A DNA stretch of 64,000 nt from an uncultured Eubacteriales bacterium (GTDB taxonomy: Bacteria; Bacillota; Clostridia; Oscillospirales; Acutalibacteraceae), in assembly GCA_934462705.1 (NCBI GenBank), contig CAKSIH010000006.1, positions 1 to 64,000 on the forward strand, written 5' to 3'. Positions within the stretch are counted from its first letter, which is position 1. Each line of letters opens with the position of its first letter. The position numbers and the translations under genes are program-made. Below the pieces are notes generated by a model. That model made no database searches. It was not told the origin of the DNA and worked only from the letters and a program-made list of their open reading frames with translations. This document shows positions 1-9,053 of the stretch, one piece after another.

Positions 1-278
1 AAATATCGAACCAATATTTACTTGGAGGCTTAGATAACGGTGCGCCAACAGGAGGAACGGCTAACGGAGATAATCAAGCAGAGATGGATCAAACACTAAG
101 GCCAGGAACACAGACAGAAGAATATTTTAACGGTGTACCAACAGGAGGAACGGCTAACGGAGATAGTCAAGCAGACATGGGTCAAACACCAAATGAAAAA
201 GAAATATCGAACCAATATTTACTTGGAGGCTTAGATAACGGTGCGCCAACAGGAGGAACGGCTAACGGAGATAATCAA
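1..278 (+). repeat. Direct repeat, 77 bp, spaced 201 bp
   Basis: Bases 1-77 and 202-278 are identical, and a shorter related copy lies around 135-175. The spacing is a multiple of three, so the repeat keeps the protein frame. Confidence 0.85.
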
Positions 279-290
279 AAAAAAAAATGA
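1..290 (+). CDS. Tandem-repeat protein, 5'-truncated by window edge
   Basis: The reading frame is open from base 3 to a TGA at 288-290, so the start lies before the window; the internal ATG at 84 need not be a start. The product is Gly/Asn/Thr-rich and built of a repeated unit with the core PTGGTANGD, seen three times. Bases 1-77 recur exactly at 202-278 (67-codon period). I do not recognise the family. The frame ends in Lys codons made by an 11-A run (277-287), and the next ORF begins with an ATG overlapping this stop (ATGA at 287-290). The two may therefore be one gene split by a homopolymer indel, or joined by slippage. No membrane segment is seen in this part. Confidence 0.6.
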   Translation, partial: ISNQYLLGGLDNGAPTGGTANGDNQAEMDQTLRPGTQTEEYFNGVPTGGTANGDSQADMGQTPNEKEISNQYLLGGLDNGAPTGGTANGDNQKKK

Positions 291-3232
291 ATGAAGTAAT
301 AGAGGAAAAAACAAGCAAAGGGGTAGACAAAGACCAAACACTGAACGAAAGGAATAGTTCTGATGATTTGAAAGGCAAGCTAGCGAAACCTGGTTTATTT
401 GTTGGTGCAGCAACCGCGGTAGGAAAGGCTATAAGAGGAGGTCTAGCATGGGTGAAAAATTGGGGACATGCAGGGAAAGATCAGGCTAATAAAAAAGGAG
501 AAAGCAGCGCTAAAAGGCAATCTCGGAATAGCTCTTCCGGCAGAGAGAGGACCGGTACTAATTTGAACTCAGAAGAACCTTCTGAAAATTCTGATGACGC
601 TGGAGGCGGAGCTAACGGAGGCGGAGCTAATGGAGGCGGAGGCGGTGGCCCACAAGTGAAACAGCAGCCACAGCAGCAAGCTGTCTCCAGCACCAACGAT
701 ACCAACAACAATAACAATAAAAAGCCTAAGAAAGGGGAGCAGCAGAAGCCACAGCAGCAGGAGCCACAGAAGCCGCAGAGGGAAAATACCACCAATAAGG
801 ATAACACCAAAGGAAGTTCTAAGGAAAAGCAGGAGCCACAGAAGCAAACTGTCCCCACCAACGATAGCAACAACAATGACAATAACAAGTCTAAGAAAGG
901 GCAGGAGCAACAGAAGCAACAACAGCAGGAGCAACAGCAGAAGCAACAGAAGCAACAACAGCAGAAGCCAAAGAAGCCGCAGAGGGAAAATACCACCAAT
1001 AAGGATAACACCAAAGGAAATTCTACGGGAAAGCAGCGGCGGGGACAACAGAAGCCGCCACAGAAGCAAACTGTCCCCACCAACGATAGCAACAACAATA
1101 ACAATAACAAGTCTAAGAAAGGGCAGGGGCAACAGAAGCAGCAACAGCAGGAGCCACAGAAGCCAGCTGTCCCCACCACCAACGATAGCAACAACAATGA
1201 CAATAAAAAGTCTAAGGAAAAGCAGCAACAACAGAAGCAGCAGAAAGATAAAACCAACAAAAAAAAGCCACAGAAGTCACAGCAGCAACAGCAACGGCAG
1301 CAACAACAGCAGCAGCCAAAGAAGCCGCAGGAAAATACCACCAATAAGAATAACACCAAAGGAAATTCTACGGGAAAGCAGCGGCGGGGACAACAGAAGC
1401 CGCCACAGAAGCCAGCTGTCCCCACCAACAATAACATCGACGATAATATCAACAATAATGGCAATCTCCGCAATGTTTCTAATGAGCCAAGCAACCAAGC
1501 AGGAATTCATTCAGTAGGCAACGGTGCTGCCACCGGCTTACCAGAGCAACAATATGTTAATGGTAGCACGGAGCACGTTGATAATGAGCCAGGCAACCAA
1601 GCAAGTAAAGAAGATTCCGACTTAAGAAAAAAGAATAATGATATAAATGGTTTGAAAGTTGCCACTGAAGCAGCGCTGAAAAAATTAGGTGACTATGTGA
1701 AAGAAATAAAAAGCTTGGCTGGAAAAGTAGAAAGCCATTTTAGAGTAATTAAAACTCTAAAAGGTAGACAAGCTGAAATAGTTAAAGGGACTGCTGAAGG
1801 AAGAAATAAGTATAAGGGTATCAATAAAAATATAGGTAATTTAGAAACAGCTATCTTAAAAAAGGAAACAAAAATAGAACAAAATAAAGAAGAATTATGG
1901 GGAAAATTTAGTGAATTTATTACGCAACGTTTAAATAATATAGTGAAAGAACTTTCCACGGAGCCTGAAGCTGGAAAGGTAGAAGATTGGTTTGCACGAA
2001 TTAACTATATCTGCGCTAAACAAAGAGAAGCAGTTGATTTAATAAAAGAGGTTGGTTCAATACAAGAAGTTTTAAAATACGAAAATGGTGAGCCTATTTA
2101 TGTAGAAAAGGTTAAGTATGGTGAGAAAGAAGTTAAACTTTTGAACTCAGATATGCTATTTAAATTGCAGCAATATGCATTTTATGTGAAGAATGTGAAC
2201 GAAGCAGATTATACTTCTTGCGAAGAAAAATTCAATGAAGCTATAAAAAATATTGCAGGAGAAGGTAGACATAATGCTGCTAAATCGTATTTTGATGCAT
2301 GTGTGAATAGAAAAGGGGAAATATTTAAGCTAAAAGATGAAGCTGATCTCTTTGAGAAAACGTGTATTGAGTTGTTGGAAAAAGCAAAAGAAGAGTTGAA
2401 ACAAGCAAAATATGAAGGAGCAAAAGAGAATTTGAATTCAGCATTAAATAATGCAAATAATATGAAAGAAAAGTATGAAGAATTACTGAAAATTTCCCCA
2501 GAAGAAAAGAAATATAGTAAAAATATAATCGAAAAGATGATAGGGAGAATTGAAAAAGTGTTAGAGACCTTAAGAGAACCAAAAAATTTAGAAGGCAAAG
2601 CAGAAGAAATCGACAAAGCAAATGAAGATTTAGAAAGAGCACAGGAGAAAGTAAAAGAATTAGAAGAAAAATTGGAAGAAGTAGCAAACGCAAGCGAGAA
2701 AGTAAAAGGCTTAGAAAATCAACTAAAAGAGACAGACGAAAGATTAGAAAAACAAAAAGAAAAAATCGAGCAAGCAAACAAGCGGGTAGCAGAAACAGAC
2801 GTAGGAGCAAGAAACAAAAAACGACCAGGTAAGAGAAATTTCGCAAGCAGAAAGGCGGTAAAGCAAGCTAACAAACAAGCAAATAAGCTAGAAAATCAAG
2901 CAAAAGCAGCAAAACAAGATTTAGAAGAAGCAGAAAGAGCAAAGCAAAACTTAGAAGACGTAAAGCAAAAATTAAAAGAAAGTTTAGATGATGCAAAGCA
3001 AACAGAAAAAGAAGCAGAGACAGCATTAAAAAATGCCGTGAAAATAAACGATTTTTCTATAGAAGAAATAGAAGCAAAAGTTAGCGAAGCCAAAATCGCA
3101 GTTGAAGCAAAAGTTAGCGAAGCCAAAATCGCAGTTGAAACAAAAGCTGCGGAAGTAAAACGATTAAACGATGAAGCAGAAAGTTTAAAGAAAGAATTAG
3201 AAAAAGTATTAGAGACTATTAAAGATGAATAG
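287..3232 (+). CDS. Large Q/K/P/N-rich repeat and coiled-coil protein
   Basis: A 981-residue protein of unrecognised family. In order: a short acidic start; a mildly hydrophobic Gly/Ala stretch near residues 42-63; a Ser/Gly-rich linker with a GGGANGGG run near 105-122; about 300 residues of Gln, Lys, Pro and Asn repeats (roughly 125-430); then about 500 residues of charged helix with long heptad-like E/K/A runs, predicted coiled coil, ending in a doubled 11-residue unit. No signal peptide is visible at this start. The ATG lacks a well-placed ribosome site (the nearest GGAG is 16 nt upstream) and overlaps the previous stop, so it may be translated by reinitiation or as part of a longer fused protein. 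Gln is often CAG here, unlike the CAA-rich neighbours, which hints at a separate history. A structural or host-interaction role is only a guess. Confidence 0.7.
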   Translation: MNEVIEEKTSKGVDKDQTLNERNSSDDLKGKLAKPGLFVGAATAVGKAIRGGLAWVKNWGHAGKDQANKKGESSAKRQSRNSSSGRERTGTNLNSEEPSENSDDAGGGANGGGANGGGGGGPQVKQQPQQQAVSSTNDTNNNNNKKPKKGEQQKPQQQEPQKPQRENTTNKDNTKGSSKEKQEPQKQTVPTNDSNNNDNNKSKKGQEQQKQQQQEQQQKQQKQQQQKPKKPQRENTTNKDNTKGNSTGKQRRGQQKPPQKQTVPTNDSNNNNNNKSKKGQGQQKQQQQEPQKPAVPTTNDSNNNDNKKSKEKQQQQKQQKDKTNKKKPQKSQQQQQRQQQQQQPKKPQENTTNKNNTKGNSTGKQRRGQQKPPQKPAVPTNNNIDDNINNNGNLRNVSNEPSNQAGIHSVGNGAATGLPEQQYVNGSTEHVDNEPGNQASKEDSDLRKKNNDINGLKVATEAALKKLGDYVKEIKSLAGKVESHFRVIKTLKGRQAEIVKGTAEGRNKYKGINKNIGNLETAILKKETKIEQNKEELWGKFSEFITQRLNNIVKELSTEPEAGKVEDWFARINYICAKQREAVDLIKEVGSIQEVLKYENGEPIYVEKVKYGEKEVKLLNSDMLFKLQQYAFYVKNVNEADYTSCEEKFNEAIKNIAGEGRHNAAKSYFDACVNRKGEIFKLKDEADLFEKTCIELLEKAKEELKQAKYEGAKENLNSALNNANNMKEKYEELLKISPEEKKYSKNIIEKMIGRIEKVLETLREPKNLEGKAEEIDKANEDLERAQEKVKELEEKLEEVANASEKVKGLENQLKETDERLEKQKEKIEQANKRVAETDVGARNKKRPGKRNFASRKAVKQANKQANKLENQAKAAKQDLEEAERAKQNLEDVKQKLKESLDDAKQTEKEAETALKNAVKINDFSIEEIEAKVSEAKIAVEAKVSEAKIAVETKAAEVKRLNDEAESLKKELEKVLETIKDE
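981..1413 (+). repeat. Long in-frame repeats inside the Q-rich region
   Basis: A segment beginning near the ENTTNK-coding bases at about 981 and running to about 1068 recurs almost exactly at about 1325-1413, including a stretch coding for GKQRRGQQKPPQK in both. A partial copy begins near 772. The repeats preserve the reading frame and are a risk for collapse or expansion during assembly. Confidence 0.75.
3071..3136 (+). repeat. Two exact 33-bp tandem units
   Basis: Bases 3071-3103 and 3104-3136 are identical and each encodes EAKVSEAKIAV, an 11-residue helical unit at the end of the coiled coil. Confidence 0.9.
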
Positions 3233-3250
3233 ATCAATACTAATAATAAA

Positions 3251-3284
3251 AGCAGGAAATCGCTATGATTTCCTGCTCTATTTT
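3251..3284. terminator. Rho-independent terminator, probably two-way
   Basis: A perfect 10-bp stem (3251-3260 with 3268-3277) and a 7-nt loop, followed by T-rich sequence on the plus strand. It lies between the convergent ends of the coiled-coil gene and comEA. Confidence 0.8.
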
Positions 3285-3679
3285 TAAACACAAATAGAAT
3301 CTTTAATATTTTCATATTTACTGTCGCCAATACCATTTACGTTCTTTATATCTTCAATATTTGAAAATTTTCCGTTTTGTTCTCGGTACTCAACGATTCT
3401 TTGCGCAATATTTTCGCCAATTCCGTCTAAGTTTTCTGCAATTTCTTCTGCGGTGGCAGTGTTTATATTTACTTTACCATTAGAAATGTCCGAGCCATCT
3501 GAAGATATATAATTTTCAGAGGTTTGAGAGTCGTTTTCATTATTATTTAAATCTTTGTCTACGTAAACGACAGTAGGAGTAGATATTTCAGGGATGAAGA
3601 AGGCGTTATAAAATATCACACCGGCACATAAAATAAGTGCGATAATTATTAAAATTTTTTCATGTTCTGTTTTGCTCAT
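3284..3679 (-). CDS. comEA: ComEA-like helix-hairpin-helix DNA-binding protein
   Basis: A 131-residue protein with one N-terminal membrane anchor (about residues 8-25), a variable Asn/Ser/Asp linker, and a C-terminal domain with two helix-hairpin-helix motifs (NLDGIGENIA and NVNGIGDSKY). This is the ComEA architecture: the membrane-anchored receptor that binds incoming double-stranded DNA during natural transformation. The chosen ATG has a GCGAGG site 7 nt upstream; an in-frame TTG five codons earlier overlaps that site and is less likely. It is last in the run that begins with recJ, 76 bp after the kinase gene. Whether the cell is competent cannot be told here, though dprA is also present in the window. 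Confidence 0.85.
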   Translation of the reverse strand: MSKTEHEKILIIIALILCAGVIFYNAFFIPEISTPTVVYVDKDLNNNENDSQTSENYISSDGSDISNGKVNINTATAEEIAENLDGIGENIAQRIVEYREQNGKFSNIEDIKNVNGIGDSKYENIKDSICV

Positions 3680-3755
3680 ATAAAAACCTCGCAAATTAAT
3701 TTATATAACATAATTCTATATTATAAATTTATGTTTGTAAAGTTTTTATTTTAAA

Positions 3756-4703
3756 TTATATAAATTCTCTTATCAAAGAATTACAAGGTACTAAGGATTC
3801 ATTTATGTGGGAAAACTTTTTTAAATTATAAAATAGGTCAACGTATTCACTGCCAATGTCAATTTGTTTCGGAATAGATTTTAAAAGTTCATAAACTTTT
3901 TTAGCCATGACACAAGGTTCATACGGGTGAAATGAATTGATAGATATATCACTTATATTTTCGAACTCGCTTATATATAATTGTTCTCCTCTGCAAACGT
4001 TTTTCCACATAAGTACTGTCCTTGTAGGTAACGCATTTCTATAATTATAATCACGTAAAACTCGCCGCATAAATCTTATTCCATTTGTAGTTAAAATAGT
4101 TCCAATATCTCCATTTACTTCTCCCACCGCATTAACGTAAATTTTTAGCATTTCACTTTGATTTATATCGCTTGTAATAACCGGATTTAAAGCATGGAGT
4201 CCCTCAACTATTAATACACTGCTAACCTTTTTGGGTATCTCTATACGCCTTTTCTTATTAGATGGATTCATGATTGAAAAATCATAAATAGGTATATCTG
4301 CAAAGCCTTTTGTTTTAATGTCTTTAATAGCACTATGAATTTTGTCAATGTCAAGATAGTCTATAGATTCAAAATCATGAGTTCCATCTTCTAAAATAGG
4401 AACATTTTCATATCCTCGATAAAAATCATCAAGAGACATTACTTCAGCAAAAAACCCTTTTTTTGAAAGTTCAGATTTAATTATTTTAGATAATGTAGTT
4501 TTTCCGCTGGATGATGGCCCAGAGAGCATTATAAATTTTATATTATTTTCGCTTGATAAAATATAATCAAGAACTGCATTTATGTTTTGATGAAAGTTAT
4601 TTTCACACTTATTTATAAACGCAATAGGGCTATTTTGAGCTTCAGCATTTATAACATCTAGATTGCAATTAATTTTATAATATCGGTTTTTCCAAATTGT
4701 CAT
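3756..4703 (-). CDS. Uridine kinase-like P-loop nucleoside kinase
   Basis: A 315-residue protein with a phosphoribulokinase/uridine kinase fold. The Walker A loop is SGPSSSGKTT (about residues 60-69), followed by a substrate-site region SLDDFYRG and the Walker B-like strand VLIVEGLHAL. Enzymes with this core phosphorylate uridine/cytidine or a related small molecule with a nucleoside triphosphate. The C-terminal 80 residues carry no motif I recognise. The gene overlaps the end of hemZ by 29 bp, so the two are probably translationally coupled. The exact substrate is not shown by the sequence; the family is often annotated simply as nucleoside kinase. Confidence 0.8.
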   Translation of the reverse strand: MTIWKNRYYKINCNLDVINAEAQNSPIAFINKCENNFHQNINAVLDYILSSENNIKFIMLSGPSSSGKTTLSKIIKSELSKKGFFAEVMSLDDFYRGYENVPILEDGTHDFESIDYLDIDKIHSAIKDIKTKGFADIPIYDFSIMNPSNKKRRIEIPKKVSSVLIVEGLHALNPVITSDINQSEMLKIYVNAVGEVNGDIGTILTTNGIRFMRRVLRDYNYRNALPTRTVLMWKNVCRGEQLYISEFENISDISINSFHPYEPCVMAKKVYELLKSIPKQIDIGSEYVDLFYNLKKFSHINESLVPCNSLIREFI

Positions 4704-6165
4704 AAAATATCAGCACCTTATTTTTTCTATTTATAATTTCAGGGAATCTTTCCTTATATTCATACGCAAATTTAAAATTAAATATCCGTTCAATTTCATT
4801 GCTGTATGGATTTTTTAATTTAGTAACTCCTCCTGCTCCACAAGATATTATACTATGTATTTCTTCCATTATGTAAATATTATATAAATTCTCATAACCT
4901 GGTTTACAAAACCCTACGTTCTCAAGGTTTCCGAGCATTTTGCTTTGCCGATATAAATAATAAGGATTGTAATTAAAGTTATTTAAAATGTCCCGCGAGA
5001 AATTTACCATTTTTTCTGTTTCATAAGTGTCTTGTGGTAATATTTTTTTCCCGTTGGATTTTAAAAATGAAGACCTCTTTAATGCTAAAGTATGGACGGT
5101 AATGTTTTCAGGATCAAGCTCTATTACTTTTTTTAATGTATTTTTAAAATCTTCGAAAATTTCATTTGGTAGTCCGGCAATTAAATCCATATTTATGTTA
5201 TTAAATCCACATTTTCGAGCTAATTTGAATGAATCAATTGCTTGCATTGCTGTGTGGCGCCTACCTATGAGAGATAAAGTGTTATTATTTAATGTTTGTG
5301 GATTTATGCTTATTCTTGTTACGCCCAGCCTTTTTAAAACAAATAATTTTTCTTCTGTTATTGTATCGGGCCTTCCTGCTTCTACAGTAAATTCTCTGCA
5401 TGATTTCATATCAAAGCAGAGATTAATTTTTACAATTAATTCGTTTAACTCTTGTGCGCTTAAAACGGTTGGGGTTCCACCTCCAATGTAAACAGTTTCA
5501 ATTTTTAAACCTAACTGCTTTACTATTTTTGATGTATGTTCTAATTCTAATTGCAAAAGTTTTAAATATTCTGGGATTAATTTTGCACTTTTTTCAACAG
5601 ATTGAGATACAAAGGAACAGTAGCTGCATCTTGTTGGGCAAAATGGAATTGAAATATATAAGCTAAAGGATTTATCTGAGGATAGTGATATAATTTCTTT
5701 CTGAGTTTCTGCTACTTTACAGGCGAGATTTGTTTTTTCTTCTGACACAAGCAGTTTATTTTTAAAGTATAATACGGCTTCATCTTGCCCATTTTTATCT
5801 ATTAAGTTTCTCATAAGTTTTATTGGGCGTACACCGGTTAATATTCCCCAGGGAGGGGTAATTGATGTAATTTTTGATAAAATTTCAAATAACGTAAATG
5901 CAAAAATTCTTTCAGTTTCATCATCTATGTTTTCTTGATTTTTAGAAACAAATTTTTCTTTATTTTGTATCTTATTGTCTATAGATACAAAAATTTTTAT
6001 ACTATATCCGCCAGCGACTGATTCTTTTTTAGTTAATATAAAGTTTTCATCACTACTAATTAAAGGTTCATCTTTAAAAACATTTATTTTTTCATTTGGA
6101 AAAAATACTCGGCATAGGTTTTCAAGCTCGTAGTGATAGTTGTGATTTTGTATATATAAATTCAT
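4675..6165 (-). CDS. hemZ: HemZ, radical SAM coproporphyrinogen-type enzyme
   Basis: A 496-residue protein of the oxygen-independent coproporphyrinogen III oxidase family. The 4Fe-4S/SAM cluster motif CPTRCSYC (CxxxCxxC) sits near residue 175, followed by YIGGGTPT. The N-terminal ~160 residues are the HemZ-specific extension, which separates it from HemN and HemW. Named HemZ proteins are described as coproporphyrinogen dehydrogenases; no other haem gene is nearby, so the role here is not certain. The ATG is 11 bp after the hydrolase stop in the recJ-rel run. Confidence 0.87.
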   Translation of the reverse strand: MNLYIQNHNYHYELENLCRVFFPNEKINVFKDEPLISSDENFILTKKESVAGGYSIKIFVSIDNKIQNKEKFVSKNQENIDDETERIFAFTLFEILSKITSITPPWGILTGVRPIKLMRNLIDKNGQDEAVLYFKNKLLVSEEKTNLACKVAETQKEIISLSSDKSFSLYISIPFCPTRCSYCSFVSQSVEKSAKLIPEYLKLLQLELEHTSKIVKQLGLKIETVYIGGGTPTVLSAQELNELIVKINLCFDMKSCREFTVEAGRPDTITEEKLFVLKRLGVTRISINPQTLNNNTLSLIGRRHTAMQAIDSFKLARKCGFNNINMDLIAGLPNEIFEDFKNTLKKVIELDPENITVHTLALKRSSFLKSNGKKILPQDTYETEKMVNFSRDILNNFNYNPYYLYRQSKMLGNLENVGFCKPGYENLYNIYIMEEIHSIISCGAGGVTKLKNPYSNEIERIFNFKFAYEYKERFPEIINRKNKVLIFYDNLEKPIL

Positions 6166-6176
6166 CTGTTTCCTTT

Positions 6177-6821
6177 CTAAATTTGATCTTGTTTAATTCT
6201 TGATAAATATAAATTATTGCTCTTTTCAAAGTCTAATGTAGTTGTATCTCCGTGACCTGGGTATATTGTAAAATTTTTTTTCAAGGATAATAACTTTGCT
6301 AATGATTTTATCATGTCCTTTGAGCTACCTGTTGCAAAATCTGTACGGCCTATACATTGTTTCATTAAGGTATCACCTGTAAAAATGCAATTATCAGTTA
6401 AAAAACAGGAACTTCCAACAGTATGCCCCGGAGTATGAAGTACTTTTATTGTAGAGTTGCCAAGCTTTATTGTTTCTCCATCATCTAATAAAATATCAAT
6501 ATTAAATGGTTCAATTGCTATATGCTCAAATTTACAAGACAAATTAAGATTTGGCTCTTGTGGAAAATACTTTTCTTTATTGTTTATTAAAACTTTTGCA
6601 TTTGTTTTGTTTTTGTATCGTGCCACTTTTCTTATGTGATCAAAATGCCCATGCGTTAAAAAAATATACTCAACCGATAAATTATTTAGTTCTACTTCTT
6701 TATCTAAGTTTGAACTTATTCCTCCGGGATCTATAATGGCTGATTTTTGGCTTTCCTTATCTGTTATTAAATAACAATTTGTATAAAGAGCTCCAACCTT
6801 ATATTGTTTTACAGTTAACAT
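6177..6821 (-). CDS. MBL-fold metallo-hydrolase (glyoxalase II-like)
   Basis: A 214-residue protein with the metallo-beta-lactamase signature THGHFDHI near residue 55, downstream metal ligands in HTPGHTVGSS and FTGDTL, and a C-terminal PGHGDTTT. This is the di-zinc hydrolase core of glyoxalase II-type thioesterases. The family as found behind rel in Firmicutes is annotated as a hydroxyacylglutathione hydrolase-like protein of unknown substrate. It is 12 bp downstream of rel and 11 bp upstream of hemZ. Length is normal for a single-domain member. Confidence 0.87.
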   Translation of the reverse strand: MLTVKQYKVGALYTNCYLITDKESQKSAIIDPGGISSNLDKEVELNNLSVEYIFLTHGHFDHIRKVARYKNKTNAKVLINNKEKYFPQEPNLNLSCKFEHIAIEPFNIDILLDDGETIKLGNSTIKVLHTPGHTVGSSCFLTDNCIFTGDTLMKQCIGRTDFATGSSKDMIKSLAKLLSLKKNFTIYPGHGDTTTLDFEKSNNLYLSRIKQDQI

Positions 6822-6833
6822 ATTTCCTCCTGT

Positions 6834-9029
6834 TTAAGATCTTGAGATGCAAATTACCCCATCAATTATTTTAATTTTTGCAAATATGGTTTTTAATTGT
6901 TCCTTATTCTTTACAGATATAGATACACGAATAATAGTCTTGCCATCTTTTAAAGGTTTAGTATTTAAAGAACGTATCTTTATGTGCATAGATGAAAGCA
7001 GAGTAGTTATATCTGCAAGTAAACCGGTTTTGTCATGCGCTGTTATAGTTATAATTGAATTAAATTCCTTACTTAAATTACTTAACCAACGAACTTTTAT
7101 CCATCGATCCGGTTCTGTGCTATTTTCAATATTTACTGGTACATTAACACAGTCTCTTTTGTGAATGGATACCCCATAACCTCTTGTTATATAACCAATA
7201 ATTTTATCTCCCGGTATAGGATTGCAACATTTAGAAACTTTTACAAGACAGTTGTCAATTCCTTCAACTTCAATGCTTTTTTCTTTAGATTCAGGTTTAA
7301 TATTTCTAGTTTTAATTATTATTGGCTCAGGATCATCAGATTTTTGTATTTTTTTGTGTTCTTCTTTAAGCCTTGAAATAATTCGTCCTAAATGTGTGCC
7401 TCCGTATCCCACAGTTTCATAAATTTTTTCTGCGGATTTAAAATGTAGCCCAGGAGCGATTTTATCTAAGATTGCGTGCAGCTCCTTTTCATGCATATCC
7501 ATTCCTAATTTGTGAATTTCTTTTTCAAGAATAAGTTTTCCTTCTTCAATATTTTCCTCACGTTTCTCTTTTTTAAACCATTGCCGAATTTTGCTTCTGG
7601 CTTCGCTTGTTTTTACAATATTTAGCCAGTTTCTGCTGGGTCCATGATTTTGATCCTTCGTTGTTAAGACTTCAACAATTTGGCCGGTTTTTACTTTATA
7701 CCCTATTGGAACAATTCTTTTATCAACTTTTGCTCCAATCATGTGGTTACCAATTTCACTGTGTATAGCATAGGCAAAGTCAATAACAGTCGCTCCTAAA
7801 GGTAAATTTATGACCTTCCCTTGAGGGGTAAAAACAAAAACTTCCTCTGGAACTAAGTCGGATTTTATTGTTCGTATTAAATCGATTGCATCTGAATCTT
7901 CTTTTTGATTTTCAATCATGTTCTTTATCCACATCAATCTTTCGTCAAAAGCATTATTACTTTTAGATATGCCCAATTTATATTTCCAATGGGCAGCTAT
8001 ACCGTATTCAGCTGTATGGTGCATATCCCAAGTTCTAATTTGTACCTCAAAAGGAATCCCTTCCTTGCCAATTACTGTTGTGTGCAATGATTGGTACATA
8101 TTTGGTTTCGGTGTGGATATATAATCCTTAAATCGGTTTGGAATAGGCCTGAAGGCATCATGTATAATACCAAGGATATTATAGCATTCAGTTATGCTCT
8201 CTACTATTACCCGAACAGCATATATGTCGTATATTTCCTCCATTAAATATCCTTTTACAAATATTTTTCGGTATATTCCATTTATGCTTTTTACTCTACC
8301 TGTAATATAAACATCACTCATAAACGGTTTAATTTTTTCTTTTAATTTTTCCTTTATGGAAAGTAAAAGCTCTTCACGTTCATTTTTCTTTAATTCAAGT
8401 GCACTTTCAATTTCTTTATATGCTACTGGATCAAGTTGTTTTAAAGAAAGATCTTCAAGCTCCTCTTTTATAGTTTTAATTCCTAACCTATGTGCTATAG
8501 GAGCATAGACTTCCATATTTTCAAGTGATTTATCTCTGCGCTTTTGAGGTCGCATGCAGTCTATAGTTCTCATGTTATGCAGCCTGTCTGCTAGCTTTAT
8601 AATTATTACTCGTATATCTTGATACATAGCTATGAGCATTTTCCTTAAATTTTCTGCTTGCTGTTCTTCTCTTGTGGAAAATGGTATTTTTCCAAGTTTA
8701 GTTACTCCGTCAACTAGATTAGCAATATTGTTTGAAAATTCGTTTACAATATCTTCTCTTGAATAGTTAGTGTCTTCAACTACATCGTGAAGTAGAGCGG
8801 CTATAATTGATTCTGTATCCATTCCAAGCTCTGCTAGTATAAATGCGACAGATGTAGGATGAAGTATATAAGGAATGCCTGATATTCTGTTTTGCCCCTT
8901 ATGGGCATTCAGAGCAAAGTTGTATGCCTTTTCAATCTTATTTAAATCATAATTTTTTCCGGATTGTTTTATAATGTTCATTAAGTCGTGATAATCGTTG
9001 TATGCAAGTTTTTTTTCGGACATATTCAC
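6834..9029 (-). CDS. relA: Bifunctional (p)ppGpp synthetase/hydrolase Rel
   Basis: A 731-residue RelA/SpoT homologue. Order of domains: HD hydrolase with ALLHDVVEDT near residue 80 and the downstream KLADRLHNMR; nucleotidyl-synthetase domain with TGRVKSINGIYRK and later DIYAVRV; TGS domain starting near VFVFTPQGK; zinc-finger-like CCNPIPGD; and a C-terminal ACT domain. It makes and degrades the alarmone (p)ppGpp in response to amino-acid starvation. The intact HD motif supports hydrolase activity, as expected for the single long Rel of Firmicutes. The start is GTG at 9029, 8 nt after AAGGAG; the ATG two codons on is too far from the site. Confidence 0.95.
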   Translation of the reverse strand: MNMSEKKLAYNDYHDLMNIIKQSGKNYDLNKIEKAYNFALNAHKGQNRISGIPYILHPTSVAFILAELGMDTESIIAALLHDVVEDTNYSREDIVNEFSNNIANLVDGVTKLGKIPFSTREEQQAENLRKMLIAMYQDIRVIIIKLADRLHNMRTIDCMRPQKRRDKSLENMEVYAPIAHRLGIKTIKEELEDLSLKQLDPVAYKEIESALELKKNEREELLLSIKEKLKEKIKPFMSDVYITGRVKSINGIYRKIFVKGYLMEEIYDIYAVRVIVESITECYNILGIIHDAFRPIPNRFKDYISTPKPNMYQSLHTTVIGKEGIPFEVQIRTWDMHHTAEYGIAAHWKYKLGISKSNNAFDERLMWIKNMIENQKEDSDAIDLIRTIKSDLVPEEVFVFTPQGKVINLPLGATVIDFAYAIHSEIGNHMIGAKVDKRIVPIGYKVKTGQIVEVLTTKDQNHGPSRNWLNIVKTSEARSKIRQWFKKEKREENIEEGKLILEKEIHKLGMDMHEKELHAILDKIAPGLHFKSAEKIYETVGYGGTHLGRIISRLKEEHKKIQKSDDPEPIIIKTRNIKPESKEKSIEVEGIDNCLVKVSKCCNPIPGDKIIGYITRGYGVSIHKRDCVNVPVNIENSTEPDRWIKVRWLSNLSKEFNSIITITAHDKTGLLADITTLLSSMHIKIRSLNTKPLKDGKTIIRVSISVKNKEQLKTIFAKIKIIDGVICISRS

Positions 9030-9053
9030 ATTTAAAACTCCTTTACTTTTAAT

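Noticed and set aside
772..1413. Repeats resembling an array
   Set aside because: Units keep the protein frame, vary in length and lack unique spacers; not CRISPR.
481..1494. Long minus-strand and other-frame ORFs rich in Leu/Cys/Ser
   Set aside because: They are shadows of the CAG/AAG/AAC-rich repeats on the plus strand; no ribosome site or family features.
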